A DNA stretch of 61,763 nt from Thermoproteota archaeon (lineage in GTDB: Archaea > Thermoproteota > Thermoprotei_A > Sulfolobales > Ignisphaeraceae): assembly GCA_013154235.1 (NCBI GenBank), contig JAADCV010000086.1, positions 1-61,763 of the forward strand, read 5' to 3'. This document shows positions 50,106 to 59,331 of the stretch, one piece after another. A model generated the notes under the pieces. The model made no database searches. It was not told where the DNA came from and was given only the letters and a program-made list of their open reading frames with translations. Within the stretch, counting starts at the first letter, position 1; each line of letters starts with the position of its first letter. The position numbers and the translations under genes were made by a program.

Positions 50106-50220
50106 AGCGAGGCCCGTTCCACTACCTAGAGCTCGATTGGGGTGTTTATAGGCTTTTCATAGGCTTGAGGGTGATGCGCTTATTTATTCGCTATCGCATA
50201 GCACTACGTGAGGTGGTTCC

Positions 50221-50589
50221 TTGGCTTCGCCCCTCCTCTCGCACATCAAGGAGCTTGTGAAGGGGCTCGAGCCCCCGCCTGAAGAGGATGTCGCGATGAA
50301 GGAGATTGCCCGTAGCGATTCTCAGAGCGTGCACGTTGTATTCATGCCCGCTGGGAGGAAGGTTCGCGCTCACTATCATAGGGAGAGGGATGAGTTCTAC
50401 GTGATTCTGCAGGGAAGGGCTAAGCTTAGGATAGGCAACGATATCTACGAGGTTGGAGAGGGGTTCGTAGCCTTCATCCCTAGGGGCACTATACACGGTA
50501 TAGAGAGCGTTGGGGCGGATCCACTGATAGTTGTCTTCGTCTCGTCTCCGCCCTACGATCCTAGGAAGGATAGGAGGTACATAGAGTAG
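50221..50589 (+). CDS. Cupin-domain protein
   Basis: The 122-residue protein is a single cupin: motif 1 RAHYHRERDEFYVILQGRAKLRIG and motif 2 AFIPRGTIHGIES, with the usual metal-binding histidines and glutamate. Its substrate is unknown. TTG start; a plus-strand TATA (CTTATTTATT, 50179-50188) gives a near-leaderless transcript. Confidence 0.85.
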   Translation: MASPLLSHIKELVKGLEPPPEEDVAMKEIARSDSQSVHVVFMPAGRKVRAHYHRERDEFYVILQGRAKLRIGNDIYEVGEGFVAFIPRGTIHGIESVGADPLIVVFVSSPPYDPRKDRRYIE

Positions 50590-50592
50590 AGC

Positions 50593-51459
50593 TTAGACCC
50601 TCTTAGGCTTAGGCTTTAGCTCTAGCCATATCTTCTTCATTTTGAGCGCATCCTCCTCAAGATTGGGGGACTCGCTTATTATAACGCCCTCGACTCCGTA
50701 GTCCTTCAGCACCTGCAGCAGCTCTCTATAGTTGAGCTGGCTCTCATCGAGGTTCAGATGCCTCGTCTCCCCCCTCTCTCCGTACTCTATGCCGCTGACA
50801 TGGATGTGCATATTTTTCAGCGCCTCCTTGCCTAGCTCTCGCTCGAGAACGTCTAGCACCTTGCTGAACTCGTCATAGGTGTTGTACCCACCTCTAGACC
50901 TAGCGTGGAGATGCGCGAAGTCCACGCACGGAAGCACGGGTGGCCCTATCTCTGCAGAGAGCTGCACAACCTCTTCGAGAGCGCCGAACTCGCTGAGCCC
51001 TCCCATAACCTCCGGCCTTATCCATATGTCTATACCTTCGCTCTTGAGCTGCTCAACGATCTGCTCAAGAGCCTTCCTAACTCTTCGATATGCTTCGGAG
51101 CTCTCTAGCTTGCCGTAGTACCCGGGGTGAAATACAACGCTCCACGCACCAGCTATGTACCCTATCCTAGCGCTCTTCAGTATCCTATCTATGCTAGCCC
51201 TAACCTTGGATTCATCGTCGGAGCACAGGTTTATGTAGTAGGGCGCGTGCACCGTTAGGGTCACGTCGAGGCTCTGGGCAACCTCGCGAACCTCCCGAGC
51301 TCTAGCCTCACTCATCCTAACTCCTCTAACGAACTCGATCTCCATAGCATCGAGGCCAAGCTCTCTAACCCTCTTAATGCCGTTCACTGTGCTCTTCCGA
51401 GGTGTTGACAGCGGTATTCCAGCAGGACCGAACCTAAGCCCCTTGACCCTAAAGGGCAT
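50593..51459 (-). CDS. nfo: Endonuclease IV-like AP endonuclease / TIM-barrel (Nfo family)
   Basis: The protein has the xylose-isomerase-like barrel of endonuclease IV: GIPLSTPRKSTVNG, LTVHAPYYINLCSDDE, SVVFHPGYYG, IRPEVMGGLSEFG, PCVDFAHLHARSRG, HIHVSGIEYGERGETRHLNL and IISESPNLEEDALKM, which provide the trinuclear zinc ligands. It would cleave at abasic sites in base-excision repair. ATG 51459 is chosen over GTG 51468. Confidence 0.88.
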   Translation of the reverse strand: MPFRVKGLRFGPAGIPLSTPRKSTVNGIKRVRELGLDAMEIEFVRGVRMSEARAREVREVAQSLDVTLTVHAPYYINLCSDDESKVRASIDRILKSARIGYIAGAWSVVFHPGYYGKLESSEAYRRVRKALEQIVEQLKSEGIDIWIRPEVMGGLSEFGALEEVVQLSAEIGPPVLPCVDFAHLHARSRGGYNTYDEFSKVLDVLERELGKEALKNMHIHVSGIEYGERGETRHLNLDESQLNYRELLQVLKDYGVEGVIISESPNLEEDALKMKKIWLELKPKPKRV

Positions 51460-51516
51460 TGCTCTCACCCGAAGCCTAGATTAGTAGTTCTCTGGGGATA
51501 GATAGGCTAGGGCTAC

Positions 51517-52107
51517 GTGATACCAGAGGAGGAGGGAGTGTATGTATTTAATAGAGAGGCTAGGTCGTGGGTTAAGATAAGCGAGGACGGGCCCTGGGTT
51601 CCTAAAGAGGACGGTACCTACCTCGCGTACTTCCGCAACCACATCTGCCCTGGGTGCAAGGCTTTTGATAGGGTGTGGGAGGAGCTCATCGAGAAGTGCG
51701 TGGATAAGCTTCACGCGGTTCCAGCGCTTGTCCAATGCCGAAACTTCTTCTTCGACTGCAGCGATAGAACTGCATCCGACACCTTTCTCTTGTTCCTAGT
51801 GAACGCTACGCCCCAGGTAATTGTCATGGTCGTTGAGGGCGGGGAGCTTAGGTACGTTGAGAGGTGCTACGGTTTTGAGATAGAGAGTGTGGAGGATCTG
51901 CTGGCGTTCGCTAACGAGGCTAGGGAGAGGATGAGGAAGTATGCTGAGGAGGGTGAGGCGGAGTCCGAGGAGGAGAGCGGAGAAGAGCTAGTTGTTGAGG
52001 GAGGGAACTGGAAGGAGGTTGTTGAGAAACTCCGCAAGCTCCTTCTAGAGGGTAGAAATGTGCGAGAGGTGTGTGACGAGCGTGGGTGCAGGTTTGTCGT
52101 GGAGTAG
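51517..52107 (+). CDS. Thioredoxin-fold protein with CPGC motif and charged C-terminal domain
   Basis: The 196-residue protein has a thioredoxin-like region with YFRNHICPGCKAFDRVWEEL (CxxC near residues 46-49) and a later TPQVIVMVVEGGE strand. After a glutamate-rich linker (EEGEAESEEESGEE) comes a small helical domain ending CDERGC. It likely takes part in disulfide exchange, although the cis-proline context is atypical. No signal peptide. Confidence 0.75.
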   Translation: MIPEEEGVYVFNREARSWVKISEDGPWVPKEDGTYLAYFRNHICPGCKAFDRVWEELIEKCVDKLHAVPALVQCRNFFFDCSDRTASDTFLLFLVNATPQVIVMVVEGGELRYVERCYGFEIESVEDLLAFANEARERMRKYAEEGEAESEEESGEELVVEGGNWKEVVEKLRKLLLEGRNVREVCDERGCRFVVE

Positions 52108-52144
52108 CCCCATTAAGAATAGGGCTGAGCTAGCTGTAAGCGAG

Positions 52145-53449
52145 ATGCATGATCATCTTCTGCAGGTACTCGAGGAGGGGCTAAGGGCTGCAGACCCTAG
52201 GCTAGCCGTCAAGAGATTTGTCTCTAGGGAGGGTGACGAGGTTCGCGTAGGCGATGAGAGGGCTGTGGTTAGAGGCTTGATTCACGCTGTTGGCTTCGGC
52301 AAGGCGTCTAGAGAGATGGCACGCGGGCTACTGGAAGCGCTTGGCGATATCGCGGGCGGAGTCGTGATTTCTCCGGAGGGCGATGGGTCCATAGGGCCCA
52401 TAAAGGTCCTCAAGGGCGATCATCCAGTTCCTCGCGAGAATACCCTTAGGTCGTCGCGAGAGCTACTTAACTACCTTGAGAGGGAGGTTAAGGAGAACGA
52501 TATCGTCTTCGTACTGATATCGGGTGGTGGCTCAGCGCTCTTCGAGGTTCCTGCGCCTGGAGTAACGCTCGACGATATAGCATTCGTGACGCGCGAGCTG
52601 CTTAGAAGGGGGGCGGACATAGTTGAGCTCAACGCGGTGAGGAAGCACCTATCCTCGGTGAAGGGAGGGCAGCTACTTAGATACATAAGGGCTCGTAGGG
52701 TGTTCTCGTTGATAATAAGCGACGTTGTTGAGGATAGGCTCGATACGATAGCTTCAGGGCCTACGGCACCAGACGAGACTACGTATAGAGACGCTTACGA
52801 GGTTCTGGTTAGGAGAGGGCTCTGGAGCGAGGTTCCTCCCGGGGTTAGGAAGAGGATAGAGGATGGGTTGAAGGGCCTCGCTCCGGAAACCGTGAAGCCC
52901 GGCGATCCGATACTCAACAAGGTTAGGAACATCATAGTTGCTAGCAACACTGTAAGCCTAGAGGCGATGTCTAGAAAGGCTAGGGAGCTAGGCTACGAAC
53001 CCATAATACTATCTCCGTACGTTGTGGGTGAGGCTCGTGAAGTGGGAAAGGTTCTAGCGGCTGTGATCAAGAGCGTTAGGAGGCTAGGCTACCCAGCTAA
53101 GCCACCCCTAGCGATCTTAGCGGGGGGAGAGACTACGGTTACCGTGAGAGGTGATGGGGTTGGGGGCAGGAACCAGGAGCTCTGCCTATCCATAGCGATT
53201 GAGATTAGCGGGCTCGACAACGTTGTTGCTGGGTGCATGGGTAGCGATGGTATAGACGGAGTTAGCCCAGCTGCTGGAGCCATCGTGGATGGGGGTCTAG
53301 CTAGCGAAGCTATGGCTAGAGGGCTCAATCCTAGGGAGTACCTAGATAGGAACGATAGCTACACGTTCTTCAGCAAGCTTGGCAGAGCAATAATCACCGG
53401 ATACACGGGGACAAACGTCAACGACTTATTTACCGCGCTCGTTAGGTAG
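52145..53449 (+). CDS. Glycerate 2-kinase (MOFRL family)
   Basis: The protein has the GCK/MOFRL pattern: AVGFGKASREMARGLL, KVLKGDHPVP, LISGGGSALFEVP, AVRKHLSSVKGGQL and the C-terminal LAGGETTVTVRGDGVGGRNQE. In archaea with the branched Entner-Doudoroff pathway it makes 2-phosphoglycerate from glycerate, feeding pyruvate kinase, also in this window. ATG 52145 removes an N-terminal stretch that overlaps the upstream thioredoxin-like gene. Confidence 0.92.
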   Translation: MHDHLLQVLEEGLRAADPRLAVKRFVSREGDEVRVGDERAVVRGLIHAVGFGKASREMARGLLEALGDIAGGVVISPEGDGSIGPIKVLKGDHPVPRENTLRSSRELLNYLEREVKENDIVFVLISGGGSALFEVPAPGVTLDDIAFVTRELLRRGADIVELNAVRKHLSSVKGGQLLRYIRARRVFSLIISDVVEDRLDTIASGPTAPDETTYRDAYEVLVRRGLWSEVPPGVRKRIEDGLKGLAPETVKPGDPILNKVRNIIVASNTVSLEAMSRKARELGYEPIILSPYVVGEAREVGKVLAAVIKSVRRLGYPAKPPLAILAGGETTVTVRGDGVGGRNQELCLSIAIEISGLDNVVAGCMGSDGIDGVSPAAGAIVDGGLASEAMARGLNPREYLDRNDSYTFFSKLGRAIITGYTGTNVNDLFTALVR

Positions 53450-53487
53450 ACCACTAGGCTATCACGCCATACCCGTGGTAGAGAGCC

Positions 53488-54750
53488 TTGCCCAGAATAG
53501 TGCTCGTACCCTTCGCATCCCCACTTCATGGACGCGAGTACTATGTAGGGCTGCTAGACCTGCTTAAGAAGAACTTGGAGGGGCACGACGTTCACGTAGC
53601 TGAGGTTGTTGAGAGTGTTGAGCAGGCTGCTGAGGTCGGTAAGAAGTACAGAGATGCTTTCCCTATTGCAGTAGCCCTAACCGGGGGAACGAGCAGAGCC
53701 ATTAGGAGGTTCGTGGAGGCAGGAGCCTTCGATAGAATGATAATATTTGCGCACGGAGAGCACAACAGCCTCCCATCAGCTATCTCAGCTAGGGCTAAGC
53801 TCGAGGCAGAGGGAATGTACGTATGGCTCTATCACTGCCCAACGCTACACGATCAGAGCTGCAGGCTTGTTATAGACGAGATGATGAGTGTTAGCTACGC
53901 TGTGGCAAACATTCTAAGCGCGAGGTTTGCCCTCGTGGGGGTGGAGGAGAAGAGCGATGAGGTAAGCGACTTCGAGAACAGCTTTGGGGTAGAAGTCGAG
54001 ATCGTTCCCATGGATGAGTTCGCGGACATGATCTCGTCAGCTAGCGACGACGATGTTAGGAAGTTCGTCGATGATATCTCGGCACGGTTAGGAGTTGAGA
54101 GAAGCGAGAACCTCGAGAGCGTTGGTAGGGTGTATGCAGCGCTTAAGAAGCTGTTTGTCGAGAGGAAGCTGGTTGGCGTAGGCATAGACTGCTTCAGGTA
54201 CATAGTCGAGAAAGGAGTTGCCCCGTGCCTAGCCGTGGCTAAGCTCAACGAGGAGGGATTTGTTACAGCGTGCGAGGCTGATGTTAAGAGCCTGCTGCTG
54301 ATGTCGCTAAGCTACTTCCTTACTGGATCCAGCGGATGGATGGCTAACGCATCTATGTTCAGAGGCCGCAAAGCCTGGTTTGCTCACTGCACCGCATCGC
54401 TATCCCTGCTGAGAAACGCTAAGGCGCTAACCCATTTCGAGAGCGGCAAGCCCTACGCCGTTACGGGCGAGCTCTCGTCGGACGTGTTCACGATAGCTTC
54501 CGTGAGCAGCGACTTCTCGCTAATGGCGGTAGCGCTAGGGAGAGTGGAGGCCTCTGGTTTACTGAGCATCGCGATGTGTAGAACGGCAGCAGTAGTTGAT
54601 TTAGGGATCGATGCTGAGAAGATACCGCTGGTTGCACCCGCTAACCACCACGTGTTCATGCCAGGCGATGTCAGGAAGAAGCTTCGGGCTGTTGCCGAGC
54701 TCCTAGGAATAGAGTACGCGGAGTACAGGGAGCTTGTCGAGGTGGTGTAA
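53488..54750 (+). CDS. L-fucose/L-arabinose isomerase-like protein
   Basis: The 420-residue protein resembles the archaeal L-fucose-isomerase-related proteins: ALTGGTSRAIRRF near 65, HGEHNSLPSAISARA near 92, VGIDCFRYI near 230, LAVAKLNEEGFVTACEAD, and LLSIAMCRTAAVVDLG near the end. Substrate not predictable; sugar isomerase activity is not certain. TTG start after GGTAGAGAG. The stop overlaps the flavin reductase gene by one base. Confidence 0.75.
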   Translation: MPRIVLVPFASPLHGREYYVGLLDLLKKNLEGHDVHVAEVVESVEQAAEVGKKYRDAFPIAVALTGGTSRAIRRFVEAGAFDRMIIFAHGEHNSLPSAISARAKLEAEGMYVWLYHCPTLHDQSCRLVIDEMMSVSYAVANILSARFALVGVEEKSDEVSDFENSFGVEVEIVPMDEFADMISSASDDDVRKFVDDISARLGVERSENLESVGRVYAALKKLFVERKLVGVGIDCFRYIVEKGVAPCLAVAKLNEEGFVTACEADVKSLLLMSLSYFLTGSSGWMANASMFRGRKAWFAHCTASLSLLRNAKALTHFESGKPYAVTGELSSDVFTIASVSSDFSLMAVALGRVEASGLLSIAMCRTAAVVDLGIDAEKIPLVAPANHHVFMPGDVRKKLRAVAELLGIEYAEYRELVEVV

Positions 54751-55298
54751 TGGGTAAGCCTAGGAGCTTCTACTACCTCCTTCACCCAAGACCGGTAGTG
54801 CTAGTGACGAGCAAGTGCCCCAACGGCAGATTCAACGTTGCTCCCATAGCTTGGATCACTCCGGTATCCGAGGAGCCTCCAACGCTAGCCCTAGCTGTGG
54901 ATAAGGAGAACTATACCTACCAGTGCCTAGAGACGTGCCCCGAGCTCGTCATAAACATCCCTAGCCTAGACATGGCGGAGCTCGTTATGGAGCTAGGCTC
55001 TGTCAGCGGAAGAAACGTTGATAAAATAGCTAAGTTTGGCGTCAGGACAGCGAGATCCTCTAAGGTGGAGCCGCCTAGAATAGAGGGGTGCATAGGATGG
55101 ATAGAGTGCAAGGTATCGCAGAAGCTAGATGTCGGTGAGGTTGGGCTATTCATATGCGAGGTTCTAGAGTACGATACAGCGCCAAACACTTCAACAGACT
55201 GGGGATGGGACCTATCTCGAACTTCACCACTCCTCCACGTGGGTGGTAGGAGCTTTGCGGGCGTTGGGAGAAGGATATTCGTTAGGAAGCGAGCCTAG
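54750..55298 (+). CDS. Flavin reductase-like (split-barrel FMN-binding) protein
   Basis: The 182-residue protein has the FMN-binding split-barrel features of the flavin reductase family: RPVVLVTSKCPNGRFNVAPIAWITPVSEEPPTLALAVDKENYT-like segment, NIPSLDMAE and GRNVDKIAKFG, then IEGCIGWIECKV. It probably binds FMN and NAD(P)H. Overlaps the preceding isomerase-like gene by one base. Confidence 0.85.
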   Translation: MGKPRSFYYLLHPRPVVLVTSKCPNGRFNVAPIAWITPVSEEPPTLALAVDKENYTYQCLETCPELVINIPSLDMAELVMELGSVSGRNVDKIAKFGVRTARSSKVEPPRIEGCIGWIECKVSQKLDVGEVGLFICEVLEYDTAPNTSTDWGWDLSRTSPLLHVGGRSFAGVGRRIFVRKRA

Positions 55299-55299
55299 G

Positions 55300-55824
55300 G
55301 TGGTAGAGGAGAAGCCTGTCTACTGCGGGAGAAGGGTTTCGCTATACCTAAGGATCGTTGATGTAGGGGGTTCGCGATTCGTTAGAGAGGTTGTTAAGTT
55401 TGGCGAAGCTGCTGCAGCACTACCAGTTCTAGACGACGGTAGCATAATTCTCGTTAAGCAGTTTAGGGCTGCTGTAGGTGGCTGGGTTCTAGAGATACCT
55501 GCTGGAAAGGTCGAACCCGGAGAAACGCCGGAGCAGTGCATAGCTCGAGAACTTGAAGAGGAGATTGGGTACAGAGCTAGATCTATAGAGAGGCTGGTAT
55601 CTGTCTATACAACCCCCGGGTACTCGAACGAGGTTCTGCACATCTTCGTGGCTAGGGATCTAGAGTATGTTGGGGCTAAGCCCGAGAAAGGTGAGGTGCT
55701 GAAACCCGTGGTGATGAAGCTTGGGGACGTTATGGAGCTCGTGGACAAGGGGGTTGTAGACGCTAAAACCGTTCTAGCGGTCTCGCTATACATGATGAGG
55801 AGAATGGGAAGAGCTGAGACGTGA
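55300..55824 (+). CDS. Nudix hydrolase, ADP-ribose pyrophosphatase type
   Basis: The protein has a complete Nudix box: GKVEPGE followed by a seven-residue spacer and ARELEEEIG. Upstream VKQFRAAVGGWVLEIPAG is typical of ADP-ribose pyrophosphatases. It would hydrolyse ADP-ribose or related nucleoside diphosphates. The GTG start at 55300 lies one base after the flavin reductase stop; the frame is open further upstream but that part overlaps the reductase. The 3' end overlaps the convergent unknown gene. Confidence 0.92.
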   Translation: MVEEKPVYCGRRVSLYLRIVDVGGSRFVREVVKFGEAAAALPVLDDGSIILVKQFRAAVGGWVLEIPAGKVEPGETPEQCIARELEEEIGYRARSIERLVSVYTTPGYSNEVLHIFVARDLEYVGAKPEKGEVLKPVVMKLGDVMELVDKGVVDAKTVLAVSLYMMRRMGRAET

Positions 55825-56286
55825 TGAACCCACCCTTGACCGATGACTAGCGCACGCTAGCACGCTAGCTATGGAGATAGCCCTGACAATCGCCTTGATC
55901 GGGCTTAGCGCGCCTCTACACCTAAGCAGTAGAGAAAGCCCTTTTCCTGGAACAACAATCCTTATTCTAGCGGGCGCTCCACCCAAGTACCTATAAACCT
56001 CCTCGGAGGCTACGACAGCACTTCTCGTTCTCAAAAAACTGCAGCTACTTATCGCAAACAGCTCGTCTAGAGCTCCGTTATACGCTATGTAGGCTCTTCT
56101 CGAGCCCAGCTTCAGGTATAGCCAGAAGGGCTCTCTGCAGAGCTTCGGAAGATATAGGTTTTGGGAACGCGATACAGAGCTAGCCATAGCTCGGTAGACG
56201 CACGGCTTCAACTCCTCGGAATCGCTGCACGCGTCAATGAGCTCCTCTAGAGTAGGTACGTCAATATCATCCACGTAGATAGTCAT
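55786..56286 (-). CDS. Protein of unknown function, 166 aa
   Basis: I do not recognise it. The first ~100 residues alternate helix and strand (IDACSDSEELKPCVYRAM, LYLKLGSRRAYIAYNG, ELFAISSCSFLR), then come a strand-rich RIRIVVPGKGLSLLLR and a serine/histidine-rich tail. It overlaps the convergent Nudix gene by 39 bases and lies 16 bases after the nitroreductase stop, so it is probably cotranscribed with it. Confidence 0.5.
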   Translation of the reverse strand: MTIYVDDIDVPTLEELIDACSDSEELKPCVYRAMASSVSRSQNLYLPKLCREPFWLYLKLGSRRAYIAYNGALDELFAISSCSFLRTRSAVVASEEVYRYLGGAPARIRIVVPGKGLSLLLRCRGALSPIKAIVRAISIASVLACASHRSRVGSSRLSSSHSPHHV

Positions 56287-56302
56287 GGTAGTGCCCTAGC
56301 AG

Positions 56303-56806
56303 CTACTCGACTATCTTAACCACGCTCTCTAGGGGCTTCCTAGGCTTTGGTGAAGGCTTCTCAGCTGGCCAGCCCACAGCTAGGATAGCTATAGGGACTT
56401 CGCTGCTCGGTATCCCAGCAATGCTTCGAACCTCCTCCACGTTCCTTAGGGTCTGGATCCATACAGCTCCTAGCCCTAGGCAGTGGAGAGCTAGCCATAG
56501 ATACATCGCTGCTAGAGCAGCATCAACCTGGTGAGATGCTGGCGATTCGCTGGGTACTGAAGTCACGATTATCGCTGCCTTAGCTCTTCTCAGCGGGGTT
56601 GCTCCACCGTGTATGGCGCTAAGCTTATCGAGTATATCCCTACGCTTAACGATGTAGAACCTCCACGGCTGGGAGTTTCTAGCGCTAGGGGCGTACCTAG
56701 CTACGTCAATAGCTTTGAGAAGCAGGTCTGTTGGAACGTCTCTATCCTCGAACACCCTAATGCTCCGGCGGCTAAGGAGAAAGTCTATGCACTGCTTCTC
56801 GCTCAT
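56303..56806 (-). CDS. Nitroreductase-family flavoprotein
   Basis: The 167-residue protein has SRRSIRVFEDRDVP, ARYAPSARNSQPWRFYIV and the C-terminal GLGAVWIQTLRNVEEVRSIAGIPSSEVPIAILAVGWPAE, all characteristic of the nitroreductase fold. It uses FMN to reduce nitro compounds, quinones or flavins. The native substrate is unknown. Confidence 0.9.
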   Translation of the reverse strand: MSEKQCIDFLLSRRSIRVFEDRDVPTDLLLKAIDVARYAPSARNSQPWRFYIVKRRDILDKLSAIHGGATPLRRAKAAIIVTSVPSESPASHQVDAALAAMYLWLALHCLGLGAVWIQTLRNVEEVRSIAGIPSSEVPIAILAVGWPAEKPSPKPRKPLESVVKIVE

Positions 56807-56848
56807 GCTAATCCCTAGAGTATCGGTGCTACCCCAGCTACTAAGTCC

Positions 56849-59320
56849 TTATCGCTTAGAGAGCCATATCTTGAGGGTCTTTACGGAGAACCTAGGTACG
56901 TGGATTACTACGCTGCTATCGCTGTGCTCTAGCTCGCGGATATCGTCCTCTACGAGGTTCGCCTCTACAGCTCTGGCAATCGCGATGTTGCTTTGAACCA
57001 CTCTAACCCTAGCCTCTATGTCCTCTGGATACGGATTGAATAGCCTCACAACGATGCAGCTATCCTCGCAGCAGGGCTTGATTGCAGGTAGCAGCAGATG
57101 CGGTGGTTCTATAGCTAGAAGCGCTGCGTAAACCTCTCTACCACGGCACGGCATCACTACGGCTCTCGAGAGCAGGGTCTCGGCAACTGTAGGTACTCGA
57201 GCGCTAACCCAGTCACCAGCGTGCGGATAGAGGTAGTACCTTATTGTGTGCCGCTCCTGCTCCACTACTGGCTGCACCGAGAAGTCCTCTATCTTCGAGA
57301 AGTCGTCTGGAGGAAACCGAGGTGCGCGTAGCAGCGTTGGTCTGAGCAGGTTTCCGAGAACGTCGTAGCCGAACCTCGTTCCGCAGATGAATGCTAGACC
57401 CCTAGAACCGTCGCTGTAATCGATCCACTCGTTGTAGCTAGCCTCCCACGCAGCCCTATCGAAGAGCGTAGCCTCCTTAGACAGCGGGTTCCTTCGCGTA
57501 ACGTGGCCAAAGGGCTGGCCAGCGACGATGTGCTCAGCCCAGAAGGAGAGGGGTATAACTAGCTTCAGTAGCTTGTGCACAGCCCTCCAATCAATGTCTA
57601 GAACCCCCTCTACCCAGGGCTCGTTGGGGTAGAGCCTAAGGCTGTGCCTAATGATTGACTCGCCTCCCTCGTCCTCAAAGCTGAACTCGCAGGTTACCGA
57701 AGCGCGGTCAGGGCCATCCTCCTCTATCCATGCTCTAGACAAGCGGAGCTCGACCCTCTTAACGCCATCTATTCTCTGAAAGGCGTAGATCTCCCAGCAG
57801 TCGAAGAAGTAGTCTGCAAACCTCTCGAAGGTTCCCATAACCATTCTCCCTAGCTGCGGAGAATCATCGAAGACCTCCAGCCTCGCACCCTCTTCAGATA
57901 GGAACTCGAGCCCCAGATCCTTTCTGCGCAAGCTCCTAACGAACCCGCTTTCTCGATCTATAGCTACGCTGAGGAGCTCGTTCTCGAGGATAACCAGCTT
58001 TCCCTCCTCTCGAACAGCTGTAGCAGTGCCTGCTACACGCTTTCGCCCTCTCTCAATTCTTCTAGTGACTATTGATAGCGGTGGAACCTCCTCGCATACC
58101 ATCGTTCCGCCAACTAGCTCTAGGCACAGCCTCCTAGACCTTGGTAAGGGGTTGAAGAACAGGACCACATCTCTAGACCCTCCAGACGCGCAAGATGCTG
58201 CGAGCTCCCTAAGGGCGTTCTCCATAGCCTCTACGAGCTCCTCCAGCCTATAGCGGAACTCAGCATACGCTACAACTCCAAGGGTGCCAGACATAACGTC
58301 GTGGAAGTGGCTTAGAAGGATATCGTCCCACCATGAGCTTAGAGAGCTCCAGTCAACGCCTATCCCTAGGGCGTAGCTAGCTACGACGCCTAGCTTCTCA
58401 AACGTTGTTGCGATCCTCTCAGCACTCTTGATAAGCTCCTTTATCTTCGCCTGTGAAGTGAAGACTCCTCTATGGAACTGTAGGTAGAGCTCGCCTCGGT
58501 ACGTAGGTAGCTCATCACCATGCTTGCGCTCTATAAGGTATAGGTAGTCTCTAGCTCTGGAATGCCTACACGTGGTAACTCCGTGAGCTCTTAGATCGTG
58601 TGCAACCCTCTCGATAGCTGCAACCATGTCCTCAGTCGGCCCACCCCCGTGATCGCCTAGCCCGTAGAGCACTAGCACCTCTGATAGCCTCTGCCTTATC
58701 CATAGCCACGCTATGTACTGAAGGATCTTCTCTATCTCTCTAGGATCGCCCCAGTAGCCACCCAGTGTCTGATACACGAGTACTCGCGAGCCGTCGTCAG
58801 ACTCCCACCACCACAGGTTGTAGGGGAATAGCACGGAATCATTCCAGTTGAGCTTCTGTATCACTAGGTACCTCATTCCGCAGCCAGCAAGAATCTTGGG
58901 CAGCGATGCTGGAAAGCCAAAGCTGTCGGGGAACCAAGCAACGTCGGTATCCATCCCGTGCTTACGAAGCCAGCGCTTACCGCGTAGGAACTGGCGAACC
59001 AGCCCCTCTCCTGAAACCATTAGGCAGTCGCACTCAACCCATGAGCCTCCAACAACCTCCCAGCGACCCTCTCTAGCGAGCCTCCTAACCTCCTCGAAGA
59101 GCTCTCTATCATCGTCCTTTAGCCACGCGTAGTATAGAGCGCTGCTCTGCGCATATATGAAGCTCGGGTACTTTCTAGCTAGCTTAACCATTCTCCGGAC
59201 GGTGTCTAGCAGCGCCCTCCTAGCGTCATCGGTTCTCCATAGCCACGCAGCGTCTAGATGGCTATGCGCTAGGAAGTAGACTGAGCTACCGAAAGAAAAA
59301 GTCGTTACCACGAGCCCCAC
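56849..59320 (-). CDS. Alpha-mannosidase (GH38)
   Basis: The 823-residue protein has the GH38 active site: HSHLDAAWLW with zinc ligands H21 and D23, and WFPDSFGFP with the nucleophile D132, followed by YNLWWWESDDGSRVLVYQ and a second zinc region LSHFHDVMSGT. It hydrolyses terminal alpha-mannosides, probably from the cell's own N-glycans or environmental polysaccharide. No signal peptide, so cytoplasmic. It is the last gene of a minus-strand operon following an aldo/keto reductase with an 11-base gap. GTG start. Confidence 0.95.
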   Translation of the reverse strand: MGLVVTTFSFGSSVYFLAHSHLDAAWLWRTDDARRALLDTVRRMVKLARKYPSFIYAQSSALYYAWLKDDDRELFEEVRRLAREGRWEVVGGSWVECDCLMVSGEGLVRQFLRGKRWLRKHGMDTDVAWFPDSFGFPASLPKILAGCGMRYLVIQKLNWNDSVLFPYNLWWWESDDGSRVLVYQTLGGYWGDPREIEKILQYIAWLWIRQRLSEVLVLYGLGDHGGGPTEDMVAAIERVAHDLRAHGVTTCRHSRARDYLYLIERKHGDELPTYRGELYLQFHRGVFTSQAKIKELIKSAERIATTFEKLGVVASYALGIGVDWSSLSSWWDDILLSHFHDVMSGTLGVVAYAEFRYRLEELVEAMENALRELAASCASGGSRDVVLFFNPLPRSRRLCLELVGGTMVCEEVPPLSIVTRRIERGRKRVAGTATAVREEGKLVILENELLSVAIDRESGFVRSLRRKDLGLEFLSEEGARLEVFDDSPQLGRMVMGTFERFADYFFDCWEIYAFQRIDGVKRVELRLSRAWIEEDGPDRASVTCEFSFEDEGGESIIRHSLRLYPNEPWVEGVLDIDWRAVHKLLKLVIPLSFWAEHIVAGQPFGHVTRRNPLSKEATLFDRAAWEASYNEWIDYSDGSRGLAFICGTRFGYDVLGNLLRPTLLRAPRFPPDDFSKIEDFSVQPVVEQERHTIRYYLYPHAGDWVSARVPTVAETLLSRAVVMPCRGREVYAALLAIEPPHLLLPAIKPCCEDSCIVVRLFNPYPEDIEARVRVVQSNIAIARAVEANLVEDDIRELEHSDSSVVIHVPRFSVKTLKIWLSKR

Positions 59321-59331
59321 TCCGGGGAGAG

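Noticed and set aside
55821-55880. GTGATGA at the Nudix stop codon followed by CCGA after 12 bases, as a third stop-in-box-C sRNA
   Set aside because: No second C'/D pair follows; the next CTGA is about 50 bases away without a C' box before it.
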